Assembly (NCBI RefSeq): GCF_000426305.1
Contig: NZ_AUFC01000008.1
Location: 1 to 64,000, forward strand
Source of the DNA: Anaerovorax odorimutans DSM 5092
GTDB lineage: Bacteria > Bacillota > Clostridia > Peptostreptococcales > Anaerovoracaceae
Direction of reading: 5' to 3'
Length of the DNA: 64,000 bases
Shown here: piece after piece, positions 7,867 to 16,981 of the stretch
How the letters are laid out: the number at the start of each line of letters is the position of its first letter
How positions within the stretch are numbered: the stretch's first letter is position 1
The notes under the pieces: generated by a model
Databases searched by the model: none
The model's input: the letters and a program-made list of their open reading frames with translations, nothing else
Told to the model about the DNA's origin: nothing
Translations under genes and position numbers: made by a program

Positions 7867-9072
7867 CTATAAATCAAATGCTTCGCAAAAAGCAATCATT
7901 GCCTTAGTTTTATCTGCTGTTTTTACTGTTACAGAAATTGAAATCTCTGATGTTGTTATCTGATAATACATAATTCCTTCTCTTGCAAGAATTGAGAATA
8001 CTTCGCTGGCAACACCCGGTGATGTGGCCATTCCAACACCTACTAAAGAAATGATAGAAAGATCATTTTGTTTATCTATTTTTATTGATTTTAATAATTC
8101 ATTTTCTTCTATAGCTTTATCTAGAGCCTTTGATTGGTCATCAGTACAGCTAAAAGATACAGTACACTTATTGTCACCATAAGTTTGTTTTGAAATCATA
8201 TCTACATTAACATTTAAATCAGCTAGTAACTTAAATAAATCAGCTATCGCAATACCATCATTTTCCATATCTCTTAAAGAGTAAATTGAGCTGTCATCTG
8301 AAATAGTAATACCTGTTATAGGCATATCTTCAATATAAATATTATCGTTCATAACATATGTTCCCTTCTTTTTATCTGTTTCTAATGATTTTCCAATAAA
8401 TAAATTAACACCGAATTTTTTAGCAAGCTCTACACTTCTAGTCTCTAATATTCCTGCACCCATAGAAGACAATTCCATCATTTCATCATAGGTTATTGAG
8501 TCAAGCTTTCTTGCTTTAGGATATAATTTAGGATCAGCAGTGTAAATAGCATCTACATCAGTATATATCTCGCAATCCCAGCCTAGCTGTGCGGCAATAG
8601 CTACTGCAGTAGTATCAGATCCTCCCCTGCCTAACGTAGTAATGTCTCCTGTTTCACTGATACCCTGGAAACCTGCAATAACAACAACCTTACCTTCTTC
8701 AATAAACTGCTGTACTCGTTTAGTATTAATCTTCTTAATTCTAGCCTTAGTATGTTGGTCGCTCGTAATAAACCCTGATTGAAAACCTGTCATGGAAACT
8801 GCTGGGACTCCTAAGTTTTGAAGTGCAATTGCAAGTAATGCAACTGTTTTTTGTTCCCCTGTTGATAATAAAGCATCCAATTCTCTTTTTGGTACATCTT
8901 CACCTACAGTTTTTGCAAGTGCTATTAACTCATTGGTTGTTTTACCCATGGCACTTGCAACAATTACGATCCCATCTCCATTTTTTCTGATTTTAGAAAT
9001 ATGTTTAGCAATTGCCTTTATTTTTTCAATAGAATCTACACTAGTTCCTCCGTATTTTTGTACTACGTTCAT
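7867..9072 (-). CDS. lysC: Aspartate kinase (aspartokinase)
   Basis: Aspartokinase phosphorylates aspartate, the entry to the lysine, threonine and methionine pathway. The 401-residue protein has the kinase signature KYGGTSV near the start, GRGGSDTTAVAIAAQLG in the middle, and two ACT domains at the C-terminal end (from about residue 260) that usually bind feedback inhibitors. A lysine-sensitive isozyme is likely because it lies in a lysine-riboswitch operon, but this is inference. Its ATG overlaps the lysA stop by 4 nt (ATGA), with AGGAGG inside lysA, so the two are translationally coupled. Confidence 0.95.
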   Translation of the reverse strand: MNVVQKYGGTSVDSIEKIKAIAKHISKIRKNGDGIVIVASAMGKTTNELIALAKTVGEDVPKRELDALLSTGEQKTVALLAIALQNLGVPAVSMTGFQSGFITSDQHTKARIKKINTKRVQQFIEEGKVVVIAGFQGISETGDITTLGRGGSDTTAVAIAAQLGWDCEIYTDVDAIYTADPKLYPKARKLDSITYDEMMELSSMGAGILETRSVELAKKFGVNLFIGKSLETDKKKGTYVMNDNIYIEDMPITGITISDDSSIYSLRDMENDGIAIADLFKLLADLNVNVDMISKQTYGDNKCTVSFSCTDDQSKALDKAIEENELLKSIKIDKQNDLSIISLVGVGMATSPGVASEVFSILAREGIMYYQITTSEISISVTVKTADKTKAMIAFCEAFDL

Positions 9073-10361
9073 ATATTTACCTCCTCATCAGTTTCATAAC
9101 GTGTCATATCTTGATAATCTTCTCTTTTTATTACAATGCGAGCCTTTCCATCCTTTGCAAACACTACAGCAGGCCTTCGCAATTTATTATAATTATTTGC
9201 CATTGAATAACCGTAAGCACCAGTTGAATAAACTACAAGCAAATCATCCTCTTCTGCTTTAGGAAGCATTGCATTTTCTATTAAAATATCTCCTGATTCA
9301 CAGCATTTTCCTGCCACAGAATAGCACGTTGTCTTATCTTCATCCATTTTGTTTGCTATATCACAATCATATTTTGCCTGATAGAGTGCAACTCTGATGT
9401 TATCACTCATTCCCCCATCTATAAAAATATATTCTTTATTTGGTGTTTTCTTATTAAAACCGATAGTATAAAGTGTATATCCAGCTTCTGCAACCATTGA
9501 ACGTCCCGGTTCTATCATAATTTTGTCTAATTTTATTTCATGTTTTTTTATTTCCGTCTCACATTTTTTTATTAGTAAATTTGATATTTCCTTAATGGTA
9601 AGTGGATCATCATTATCAGTATAATGTACTCCAAATCCGCCTCCTAAATTTAAAAATCTAACAATAATATCATCTTCATCTTTCAATCTCTTTATAAGCT
9701 TAATCATTCTTTCAACAGTTACATGAAAAGCTTCCATATCAAAAATTTGTGAACCTATATGACTGTGAAATCCGTCAAATATTACATATTTACTAGCTGA
9801 TATAACTTTAATCATGTTCACAATTTTTTCATAATCTTCAATCAAAACTCCAAATTTAGAGTCAGGATCTCCAGTTACAATATACTTATGCGTATGTGCA
9901 TTTACGCCCGGATTTATGCGAATGATTACATGAATTTCTTTTTGATACTCTTCTGCTTTTTCTATTAATTTTGCACATTCCATTAAATTGTCTAAAACTA
10001 TTGTTTTGCATCCATATTTAAATGCTATATCAAGTTCTTCTTCTGTTTTATTATTGCCGTGGAAATAAATCCTATCCATTGGAACTGATGACTCTTTTGC
10101 AAGATATAATTCCCCTCCGCTTACAACATCTAAGCTGGCACCATACTTATTTACAATTTGAAACATGGCTTTTGCAGCAAATGCTTTAGATGCATAAATA
10201 ATTTCTGTATCAAATAAGTCAGACTTAAAATATGTTGTATAATTTTTTATTCTTTCCTCAATGGCATTTTCATCATATATATATAACGGCGTACCACAAG
10301 TTTCAGCTAACTTATCACAGGGCACTCCACCAATATACATCATATTTTTATTATTTTTCAT
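9069..10361 (-). CDS. lysA: Diaminopimelate decarboxylase LysA
   Basis: LysA is a PLP enzyme that decarboxylates meso-diaminopimelate to lysine. The 430-residue protein shows the PLP lysine at Lys59 in IIYASKAFAA, then FHGNNKT, GGGFGVHY and EPGRSMVAEAGYTLY, and the substrate-binding CCESGD motif. It is the first gene after the lysine riboswitch, so the last enzyme of the pathway leads the operon. The ATG follows AAAGG at a suitable distance. Confidence 0.96.
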   Translation of the reverse strand: MKNNKNMMYIGGVPCDKLAETCGTPLYIYDENAIEERIKNYTTYFKSDLFDTEIIYASKAFAAKAMFQIVNKYGASLDVVSGGELYLAKESSVPMDRIYFHGNNKTEEELDIAFKYGCKTIVLDNLMECAKLIEKAEEYQKEIHVIIRINPGVNAHTHKYIVTGDPDSKFGVLIEDYEKIVNMIKVISASKYVIFDGFHSHIGSQIFDMEAFHVTVERMIKLIKRLKDEDDIIVRFLNLGGGFGVHYTDNDDPLTIKEISNLLIKKCETEIKKHEIKLDKIMIEPGRSMVAEAGYTLYTIGFNKKTPNKEYIFIDGGMSDNIRVALYQAKYDCDIANKMDEDKTTCYSVAGKCCESGDILIENAMLPKAEEDDLLVVYSTGAYGYSMANNYNKLRRPAVVFAKDGKARIVIKREDYQDMTRYETDEEVNI

Positions 10362-10442
10362 TTCTTTACCTTTCCGTCTTATATTTTTTTATAGTATAAC
10401 TTCTACTAACTTTTATAGTCTCTGTATCTCTTAATTATATGC

Positions 10443-10467
10443 AAAAAGCCGCATAAAAGCGGCTTTC
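10443..10467 (-). terminator. Second terminator-like hairpin in the lysine leader
   Basis: AAAGCCGC pairs with GCGGCTTT around TTTTAT and is followed by T residues. It is the more GC-rich of two such hairpins, about 80 nt before lysA. Confidence 0.7.
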
Positions 10468-10489
10468 TTAATAGATTCTAAAACCTATT

Positions 10490-10520
10490 AAAAAAAGCCA
10501 GTAAGCATACCTTACTGACT
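10490..10520 (-). terminator. First terminator hairpin of the lysine riboswitch
   Basis: AGTCAGTAAG pairs with CTTACTGGCT (one G-T pair) around a GTATG loop minus overlap and runs into seven T. It lies about 55 nt after the aptamer, the usual position of an L-box expression platform. Confidence 0.7.
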
Positions 10521-10573
10521 CATAATAGTTCATAGTTATCAATTAACTGTTTTCTATTAATATTGGTCATTAA

Positions 10574-10729
10574 AGATAGCACACCTACTTTAAAGTAGAC
10601 AGTCTCATGATTATTTACCATGAACCCACTTACTTTACATGCCTGTAAAATAAGTTCGGCGAAGGATACCTCCAATGCATATCATCGCTTGCCAGCTACC
10701 TGCATCTTCATTTACTTCGCGCCTCTATC
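10574..10729 (-). promoter_or_regulatory. Lysine riboswitch (L-box) aptamer
   Basis: Read on the minus strand the element begins GATAGAGGCGCGAAG and closes with GTGTGCTATC, so GATAG/CTATC form the basal P1 stem. Between them are L-box hallmarks: GCATTGGAGG, CTTCGCCGAA, GTGGGTTCATGG and GAGACTGTC. When lysine binds, the family normally favours a downstream terminator and shuts the operon off. It precedes lysA-lysC-dapF-dapA-dapH, which fits exactly. Confidence 0.93.
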
Positions 10730-10744
10730 AATGTTAATGTTTAT

Positions 10745-10773
10745 ATTTTACTAAATATAATAAAAAAATGCAA
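10745..10773 (-). promoter_or_regulatory. Promoter of the lysine operon
   Basis: On the minus strand TTGCAT (10768-10773) and TAAAAT (10745-10750) are 17 bp apart. The transcript would start near 10738, a few bases before the L-box. Confidence 0.65.
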
Positions 10774-10833
10774 GTGTTTTTTTAAAAAGTATGATAAAAT
10801 TAATTAATATTACTTGGAGGATTATCAATTATC

Positions 10834-11946
10834 ATGAAAGAATTATTAAAAAAATACAGAAGAGATTTACACAAGATACCCGAATTAGGCTTTGAAGAAT
10901 ATAAAACCAAAGCTTACATTTTAAACATTTTAAAGGAATATAACTGTGAAATAATTAATCCCTATGGTACCGCTGTATGTGCTTACTTTAAATGCAAAAA
11001 CAAAAATAATGAAACCATAGCATTTAGAGGCGATATGGATGCACTACCCATAACAGAATCCACTGGTCTGGATTTTTCGTCATCACATTCAGGTCTTATG
11101 CATGCATGTGGACACGATGGACATATTGCTATGATTCTAGGTCTAGCATATGAAATTGAAAAAAATTTAAATAAGCTTCCGTGCAACGTTCTTCTAATAT
11201 TTCAACCGGCAGAAGAAGGAGGCGGAGGAGCACAAAAATTATGTGATACAGGTATTTTATCAAAATATAATGTATCTAAAATTTACGGATATCATCTATG
11301 GCCCGGTGTTGAAAAATATGCTATAGCATCAAGGCCTCATGCTTTAATGGCAAAAACCACTGAGATGGACATTATTATTAAGGGTAAAAGTGCTCACTGT
11401 GCAAATGCTGATAAGGGTATCGATTCTCTTTATATCGGTTGTCAATTCTTATGTGATATATATAAAATGGTTGAAACAGAAGTGCCAAAAGATGAATTTA
11501 AATTATTAAAATTTGGTAAAGCAGAAAGTGGTACAATCAGAAATATTATATCTGCCTATACTCATTTTTATGGAACTATGCGATGTTTTAATATGGATAT
11601 TTTTGATTTCATGTTAAAAAGGATTAAAGAAACAGCTAAAAATTATGAGGAAAAATATAAATGCAATATAATTGTTGAGTACAATGAAGGATATCCTCCA
11701 GTTATCAATGATCCGGAGGTCTTTAAAGATGCAGAAAATAAATTATCAAAAGAATTTATTTTCAAAAACATAGAAATTCCATATATGCAGGCTGAGGACT
11801 TCTCATTTTATTTGCAGGAAATTCCAGGAATGTTCATGTTCCTCGGAATAGGTGATACATATCCACTTCATAGTGATAAATTTAATTTTGATGAAGATGT
11901 ATTAGAATTGGGAGTTAAAGCTTATAAAAAATTATTAGGTATTTAA
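10834..11946 (+). CDS. M20-family amidohydrolase, possible N-acetyl-diaminopimelate deacetylase
   Basis: A 370-residue metal-dependent hydrolase of the M20D group. Metal-binding motifs are FRGDMDALPITE (about 64-75), HACGHDGH (90-97) and FQPAEEGGGGA, followed by GYHLWPG and a dimerisation insert. Such enzymes remove acyl groups from amino acids. Because the cell has dapH, it needs an N-acetyl-L,L-diaminopimelate deacetylase. A 370-residue M20 enzyme next to the lysine operon is a good candidate (compare B. subtilis YkuR), but hippurate- or auxin-conjugate-type amidohydrolases look alike. It is divergent from the lysine operon and lies outside the L-box. GGAGG is 13 nt before the ATG, a rather long spacing. 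Confidence 0.8.
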   Translation: MKELLKKYRRDLHKIPELGFEEYKTKAYILNILKEYNCEIINPYGTAVCAYFKCKNKNNETIAFRGDMDALPITESTGLDFSSSHSGLMHACGHDGHIAMILGLAYEIEKNLNKLPCNVLLIFQPAEEGGGGAQKLCDTGILSKYNVSKIYGYHLWPGVEKYAIASRPHALMAKTTEMDIIIKGKSAHCANADKGIDSLYIGCQFLCDIYKMVETEVPKDEFKLLKFGKAESGTIRNIISAYTHFYGTMRCFNMDIFDFMLKRIKETAKNYEEKYKCNIIVEYNEGYPPVINDPEVFKDAENKLSKEFIFKNIEIPYMQAEDFSFYLQEIPGMFMFLGIGDTYPLHSDKFNFDEDVLELGVKAYKKLLGI

Positions 11947-11967
11947 TTTTTTTATTTCTTTAAAATG

Positions 11968-12009
11968 AAAAAACCTTTAAAGTTATACTATACTTTAAAG
12001 GTTTTTTAG
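11968..12009. terminator. Bidirectional terminator between the M20 gene and ctpA
   Basis: AAAAACCTTTAAAGT pairs with ACTTTAAAGGTTTTT around an 8-nt loop. A-run on one side and T-run on the other serve both converging genes. Confidence 0.85.
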
Positions 12010-12019
12010 TCTTATCTTA

Positions 12020-13204
12020 TTATTTTTCTAATACTTCTACTGCTTTCTTAAGCTGTACATCATCTTTATCATCAGCTAATGCTTCTACTACTATATCCGG
12101 TTCCACACCTTTCTCATGTATAACATTTCCCTTAGGTGAAAAATACTGCATAACTGTAAGTTTCAAAGCATCTCCGTTATCAAGTTGCTCTATGCTTTGT
12201 ATTATGCCCTTGCCAAAGGTTGTGGTTCCTATGATCTTACCAGCTTTATAATCTTTTATAGCACTAGTAAGAATTTCAGATGTGCTTGCAGTTCCCCCAT
12301 TTACCAATACTACAAAAGGTAAGCTAGTTGCACCTGTCTTTGATTTATAATCATATCGTTCTCCATTTCTATCCTTTGTATAAGTAACAACACCTTCAGG
12401 AAGCAGCAAATCTGCAATATCTACCCCAATATTCACTAGACCACCTCCATTATCACGAAGGTCAATAACCAAACCTTTAACTTCTTTCTTTTCAAAGTTT
12501 CTAAGTTCCTTTGAAAATTCATCAGCTGTATTTTCTTCAAATCCTGTAATTCTTATATAACCTATATTATCATCCAAAGTTTTAGCTTTTACAGTATGTG
12601 TAACAATATTTGCACGAGTAAGAGAACATTCTAAAGTTTCTTTACCTCTAAGAATGGTTACATCCACCTTTGTCCCCGCTTTTCCTCTTAGAACTGAAGC
12701 TGCTTTATCCAGAGAAAGACTGTCATAGGCTTTACCATCTATCTTTATTATCCTGTCTCCTGTCTCTATTCCTGCTTTATCAGCAGGGGAATCATCCATG
12801 GGAGCAACAACTGTAATGTAGCCTTCATCATCTGCCGCAATAGTTACACCTACTCCCCCATATTCGCCAGTAATAGCCACTTTCATTTGTTCATATTCAT
12901 CTGCTGTCAAATATGAAGAATACGGATCTCCAAGTCCCCAAAATAGTCCTTTATACATACCCTCTTCCAATTTTTTTTCATCTGGGGGAATATAATAATT
13001 TTTATCAATATAAGACTGAAGTTCATCTAACTTCCCATATTTTGACTTCATAAGCTTATATTTTTCATAATCATCCTTTGTAATTGATACATAACCACCG
13101 GACATTGTTCCTATAAAATATACAACTCCTGCAGTAATCAATGCACCAATAAGTACCGCAATAATCATTAAAAACAGAAAATTACGTTTTTTCATCATTA
13201 ACAT
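12020..13204 (-). CDS. S41-family C-terminal processing peptidase (CtpA/CtpB-like)
   Basis: A 394-residue membrane-anchored serine protease. One N-terminal membrane segment (about residues 7-30) is followed by a region with YKGLFWGLGDPYSSYLTADE, a PDZ domain (about 95-180: GGVGVTIAADDEGYITVVAP, AGIETGDRIIKIDGK), and the S41 catalytic part. Catalytic serine is in NGGTASTSEI and lysine in TTFGKGIIQ. Enzymes of this family trim proteins outside the membrane, including wall-hydrolase regulators and sporulation proteins. It overlaps the recJ end by 23 nt; the first ATG has GAGG 9 nt upstream. With ftsEX and the M23 gene it forms a frequent clostridial wall-hydrolysis cluster. Confidence 0.92.
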   Translation of the reverse strand: MLMMKKRNFLFLMIIAVLIGALITAGVVYFIGTMSGGYVSITKDDYEKYKLMKSKYGKLDELQSYIDKNYYIPPDEKKLEEGMYKGLFWGLGDPYSSYLTADEYEQMKVAITGEYGGVGVTIAADDEGYITVVAPMDDSPADKAGIETGDRIIKIDGKAYDSLSLDKAASVLRGKAGTKVDVTILRGKETLECSLTRANIVTHTVKAKTLDDNIGYIRITGFEENTADEFSKELRNFEKKEVKGLVIDLRDNGGGLVNIGVDIADLLLPEGVVTYTKDRNGERYDYKSKTGATSLPFVVLVNGGTASTSEILTSAIKDYKAGKIIGTTTFGKGIIQSIEQLDNGDALKLTVMQYFSPKGNVIHEKGVEPDIVVEALADDKDDVQLKKAVEVLEK

Positions 13205-14867
13205 ATTTTATATCCTCACTTATTTTACGTATTAACATTTGAATCTGAGATTTTCCATTCCAGACATTTACGTCCGGATAACCAATAATTGTATAGCTAA
13301 AATCAGACTTTATTTCATTATATTCCTTTAAATAATTAAATAGCACACAAGTCAAAACTTTATTATTATCTTGAACATTAAATTTTACATGTTGCTTATC
13401 TTTTCCCATATATGTAACCTTGGACGCTTTAATATTTTTCATTTCAAATATAGGTTTTTCATTTTTATGACCAAAAGGTTCTAGTTCTTCAAGTTGGTTT
13501 ATAAAATTAAAATTAATATCTTCATTTATGATCTCTGCATCAATATTTATTTTTTCCTCAAAAATATGGGGGTTTGATTGTAAAATTTCTTTAACATCTT
13601 CATTTAATGATTCCCTAAGTAAATTTATAGACTCTGCTTTTATTTTAAACCCACAAGCTCCTGAATGTCCACCAAATTTTTCAAATAATTCCTCATGTGT
13701 TTTTAACAATTTATATAAATCTACACCATCAATACTTCTTCCCGTTCCCTTTAAATATATCTCACCTTCCACATCATTTGCATTATCCAAAGTTACTATA
13801 ATTGTAGGTTTTATGGTTTTATCTTTTACTTTACCAGCCACAATTCCCGCAATGCCTTCATGGGCTTCTTTAGCATCAATAATAAGGAAAAGATCTTCTT
13901 TATACTTTTCCTCTACTAACTGTAAACATTTTTTAAATGTTTCCTCTTGAATATTCTTTCTCTTTTTATTGTTTTCTATTAGACTATCTACGGATTTTTT
14001 AATTTGATTTTCATCATTAGATATTAATAGATCGACACCGATTTTAGCATCACACATTCTGCCTGCTGCATTTAAATGAGGAACTATAACATAAGCTATA
14101 TGATCAGATTTTACCTTACCTATTGTAAGTCCTACACTTTTAATTAATTCATTTAGTCCCTTCCTATAGCCTTTGTTTATTGCCTCAAGACCATATTTAA
14201 CCAATGTTCTGTTTTCATCAATAAGAGGTACAATATCACCTATTGTGGCAATTGCCACTAAATCCAATACTTCTGTAAGCAAAGATTTTGGCAGATTTGC
14301 TTTTCTTTGTATACCTTGTGCAACTTTAAAAGCCACCCCGCACCCTGCAAGATGTTTAAAGGGATATTGACAGAATTCTTGTTTTGGATTAATTAAAAGG
14401 CAATCTACTGGTTTATCATTCAAATTATGATGATCCGTTACTAAAATATCCATTCCTAATTGTTTTGCATATTCTACTTCATCAAAAGAAACACTTCCAC
14501 AGTCAACTGTGATTATTAGATCTGTCCCCCGATTCTTGATTATATCTATAGCGTTTTTATTTAATCCATATCCTTCACTAAATCTTGATGGAATATAATA
14601 TGTAATATTGTTAGTAAGATGAGATAACACCTGTAACATTAAACAAATGGAAGTTACTCCATCTGCATCATAATCACCATAAATACAAATCTTCTTATCA
14701 GATTTTATGGCAGACAAGATTAAATCCACTCCTGCTTCTAAATTAAGAAGCAAGAATGGATCATATGTCAGTTTAGGTTTTTTAGATATAAACTCAAGTA
14801 TATCTGACTTGTTGGATATACCTCTCTTCTCTAAAATATTTAAAATAATAGGGTGAATTGTCTCCAT
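13182..14867 (-). CDS. recJ: Single-strand-specific 5'-3' exonuclease RecJ
   Basis: RecJ degrades single-stranded DNA 5' to 3' in recombination and mismatch or base-excision repair. The DHH domain shows GDYDADG (64-70) and TDHHN (144-148), plus INPKQ and GCGVAFK; the DHHA1 region includes HLNAAGRM and EAHEGIAGIVAG and GGHSGACGFK; an OB-fold follows. At 561 residues it is near the E. coli length and much shorter than B. subtilis RecJ. It is placed inside the ftsEX-M23-ctpA wall cluster, where it is functionally out of place. GGAGAG is 14 nt before the ATG. Confidence 0.92.
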   Translation of the reverse strand: METIHPIILNILEKRGISNKSDILEFISKKPKLTYDPFLLLNLEAGVDLILSAIKSDKKICIYGDYDADGVTSICLMLQVLSHLTNNITYYIPSRFSEGYGLNKNAIDIIKNRGTDLIITVDCGSVSFDEVEYAKQLGMDILVTDHHNLNDKPVDCLLINPKQEFCQYPFKHLAGCGVAFKVAQGIQRKANLPKSLLTEVLDLVAIATIGDIVPLIDENRTLVKYGLEAINKGYRKGLNELIKSVGLTIGKVKSDHIAYVIVPHLNAAGRMCDAKIGVDLLISNDENQIKKSVDSLIENNKKRKNIQEETFKKCLQLVEEKYKEDLFLIIDAKEAHEGIAGIVAGKVKDKTIKPTIIVTLDNANDVEGEIYLKGTGRSIDGVDLYKLLKTHEELFEKFGGHSGACGFKIKAESINLLRESLNEDVKEILQSNPHIFEEKINIDAEIINEDINFNFINQLEELEPFGHKNEKPIFEMKNIKASKVTYMGKDKQHVKFNVQDNNKVLTCVLFNYLKEYNEIKSDFSYTIIGYPDVNVWNGKSQIQMLIRKISEDIKYVNDEKT

Positions 14868-14927
14868 TATATTATATAAAACTCTCCATTAAGATAAGCA
14901 AAATAAATTTTGTTATGTAATTACTTT

Positions 14928-16055
14928 TTATAACCAATTTCTAGGGTTTTGATATTGACCATTTACTCTAACTTCAAAGTGTAAATGAGGTCCTGTTGAC
15001 ATACCTGTACTTCCTGCATATGAGATAGTCTGACCTCTGGCAACTACAGTTCCTACTGATACCGCAAGCCTACTGTTATGTCCGTAAACTGTGGCAATTC
15101 CGCCTCCATGGTCAATAATTACCATATATCCATAACTATTATTATAACCTGCTTTTATTACCGTACCCGATTCAGCTGCAACAATACTAGTACCTGTAGG
15201 TGCAGCTATATCTATACCTAAGTGTTTTTCCGCCTTACCTGTAATAGGATTTATTCGATTAGTAAATTCAGAAGTAACTCTAGACTGACCAGGTACAGGC
15301 CATGCAAGTTTTCCGCTACCTGTATATTGAGTATTTCCCGAATTGCCTTGAAGTGCATTAATTTCTGCAGTAAGCCTGTCCGCTTCAGCTGCCATGGCAT
15401 TCATCTGTTTTTGCAATTCTGCATTATCAGCTGCAACGTCTGCCTTTAATGAGGCTACTTTATTCCTGTCATCCTGAAGACTTAATTGTTTTTGAGCTTC
15501 TTCATCTTTGGATTTTTCAAGTTTAGCTTGTAATTGCTCTAATTCATTTTTTTGCACTTCTATTTGATTAAGCTGAGCCTCTATTGTTTTTAAGATATTT
15601 ACATCATTTTCAAATATTTTTGTAATCATATCCATATTTGTAATAAAATCTGTAATGTCTTCTGACCCTAAAAGAATTTCTAAGAAACTAGAATCACCAT
15701 TCATATACATAGCCCTTAATCTTTTATTCAGATTGTCATTCTGATCTTCCATTTCGGTCTCTACTTTTTCAAGCTCCTGTTTAACTTTAGAAATTTTCCC
15801 TTCCGTTTCATCAATATCTCCCTGCAAACCGGATACTTCAGCTTCAGCCTTTTTAATCTGCGATTCAATATCTTTAATTTGATTACTTAATTTTTTTTCT
15901 TCATTCTTACCTTTATTTAATTCAGACTGTTTTTGATTCATTTGGCTTTTTACTTTATTTAAATCATCATTTTTATCAGCATAAATAGCACCAAGCGATA
16001 ATACAGAAGCAATTAACAGAAAAAGTAGCGTATAAGAAACTAATCTTTTTTTCAA
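14928..16055 (-). CDS. Coiled-coil murein hydrolase / activator with LytM (M23) domain
   Basis: A 375-residue secreted protein with a signal peptide (cleavage likely before ADKNDD, about residue 27), a long coiled coil (roughly 28-245, heptad-rich with many K, E and Q), then a C-terminal M23 domain. The zinc ligands are present: HLGIDIAAPTG, YGHNSRL and GPHLHFEV, so it may be an active endopeptidase rather than only an activator. Coiled-coil hydrolases of this design (EnvC, PcsB, CwlO types) are switched on by FtsEX. It lies just downstream of ftsX (gap 29 nt). The start is TTG at 16055, behind a run of G that makes a strong ribosome site. Confidence 0.93.
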   Translation of the reverse strand: MKKRLVSYTLLFLLIASVLSLGAIYADKNDDLNKVKSQMNQKQSELNKGKNEEKKLSNQIKDIESQIKKAEAEVSGLQGDIDETEGKISKVKQELEKVETEMEDQNDNLNKRLRAMYMNGDSSFLEILLGSEDITDFITNMDMITKIFENDVNILKTIEAQLNQIEVQKNELEQLQAKLEKSKDEEAQKQLSLQDDRNKVASLKADVAADNAELQKQMNAMAAEADRLTAEINALQGNSGNTQYTGSGKLAWPVPGQSRVTSEFTNRINPITGKAEKHLGIDIAAPTGTSIVAAESGTVIKAGYNNSYGYMVIIDHGGGIATVYGHNSRLAVSVGTVVARGQTISYAGSTGMSTGPHLHFEVRVNGQYQNPRNWL

Positions 16056-16084
16056 AACATATCCCCCCTAAATATTTGTAATTA

Positions 16085-16981
16085 TTAAGTATCCAAAAAC
16101 CTTCTCATTGAAATAATACTGCCGCAAGCACCAATACTAACTCCAAGTGCAATAAAAATCCAAACAAGATTAAATATTAAAAAGTTTTTAGGGACCATGG
16201 CTGTTGACAACATTACAATGATTTCTTGACCGATCAACTCTACAATTTTATAATATATAACACTTATTATTGCTACTGACAGCAATGCCGAAACAAGCCC
16301 AATAAGCATACCCTCAACCAAAAATGGGCCTCTTATAAACCAATTCGTAGCACCAACATATTTCATAATACTGATTTCACGCTCTCTTGCTAAAACAGTA
16401 AGTTTTACTGTATTAGATACAACAACAACGGAAACTACTACCAAAAACAAAATTATTATCATGGCACCTAATTGAATAAATTTTGTAATCTTCATAATCT
16501 GCTCCACAGCACTGCCATAATAGTTGATTTTTTGTATACCGTCAAAAGATTTAGCCTTACTGACAACTTTATCAATATTTTCTAATTGAAAAACTTTTAT
16601 TACTATGGAATTAGGAAGAGGATTATCATCTTTTACAGAATCAAGCAAATAAGCATTATCACCCCATTTTAGTTTCCACTTTTCCAGAGCATCGTCTCTG
16701 CTGAGATAACTGGCATTATCCACTTCCGGCATATCATTTAATTCCGTTATCATATATTCTGATTCTTCGTAGTCCGTGTCATCCAAAAGACAAATTTGAA
16801 CTATATCAAACTGATTTTTAGCACTTTCAGTTACCATATTAATATTTACTAATAAAATAAAAAACAAACCTAAAATAAGCAACATAGCTGTTATAGAAAA
16901 CATTGAAGCAACACTCATAGTCCTGTTTCTTAAAACCTGCTTAAAAGCTTGTTTTACGGCATATCCCATACTACCTAACAT
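16085..16981 (-). CDS. ftsX: Cell-division ABC transporter permease FtsX
   Basis: FtsX is the membrane half of FtsEX, which transmits ATP hydrolysis to extracytoplasmic wall hydrolases. The start chosen (ATG 16981) gives 298 residues with MGYAVKQAFKQVLRNRTMS, the typical FtsX opening. A TTG at 16990 sits closer to the AGGAGG and is an alternative, while earlier in-frame ATGs fall deep within ftsE. Four membrane segments are seen: near residues 25-47, and three in the C-terminal half after about residue 170. A large outer loop (about 50-165) would contact the coiled-coil hydrolase. It overlaps ftsE by 11 nt. Confidence 0.94.
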   Translation of the reverse strand: MLGSMGYAVKQAFKQVLRNRTMSVASMFSITAMLLILGLFFILLVNINMVTESAKNQFDIVQICLLDDTDYEESEYMITELNDMPEVDNASYLSRDDALEKWKLKWGDNAYLLDSVKDDNPLPNSIVIKVFQLENIDKVVSKAKSFDGIQKINYYGSAVEQIMKITKFIQLGAMIIILFLVVVSVVVVSNTVKLTVLAREREISIMKYVGATNWFIRGPFLVEGMLIGLVSALLSVAIISVIYYKIVELIGQEIIVMLSTAMVPKNFLIFNLVWIFIALGVSIGACGSIISMRRFLDT

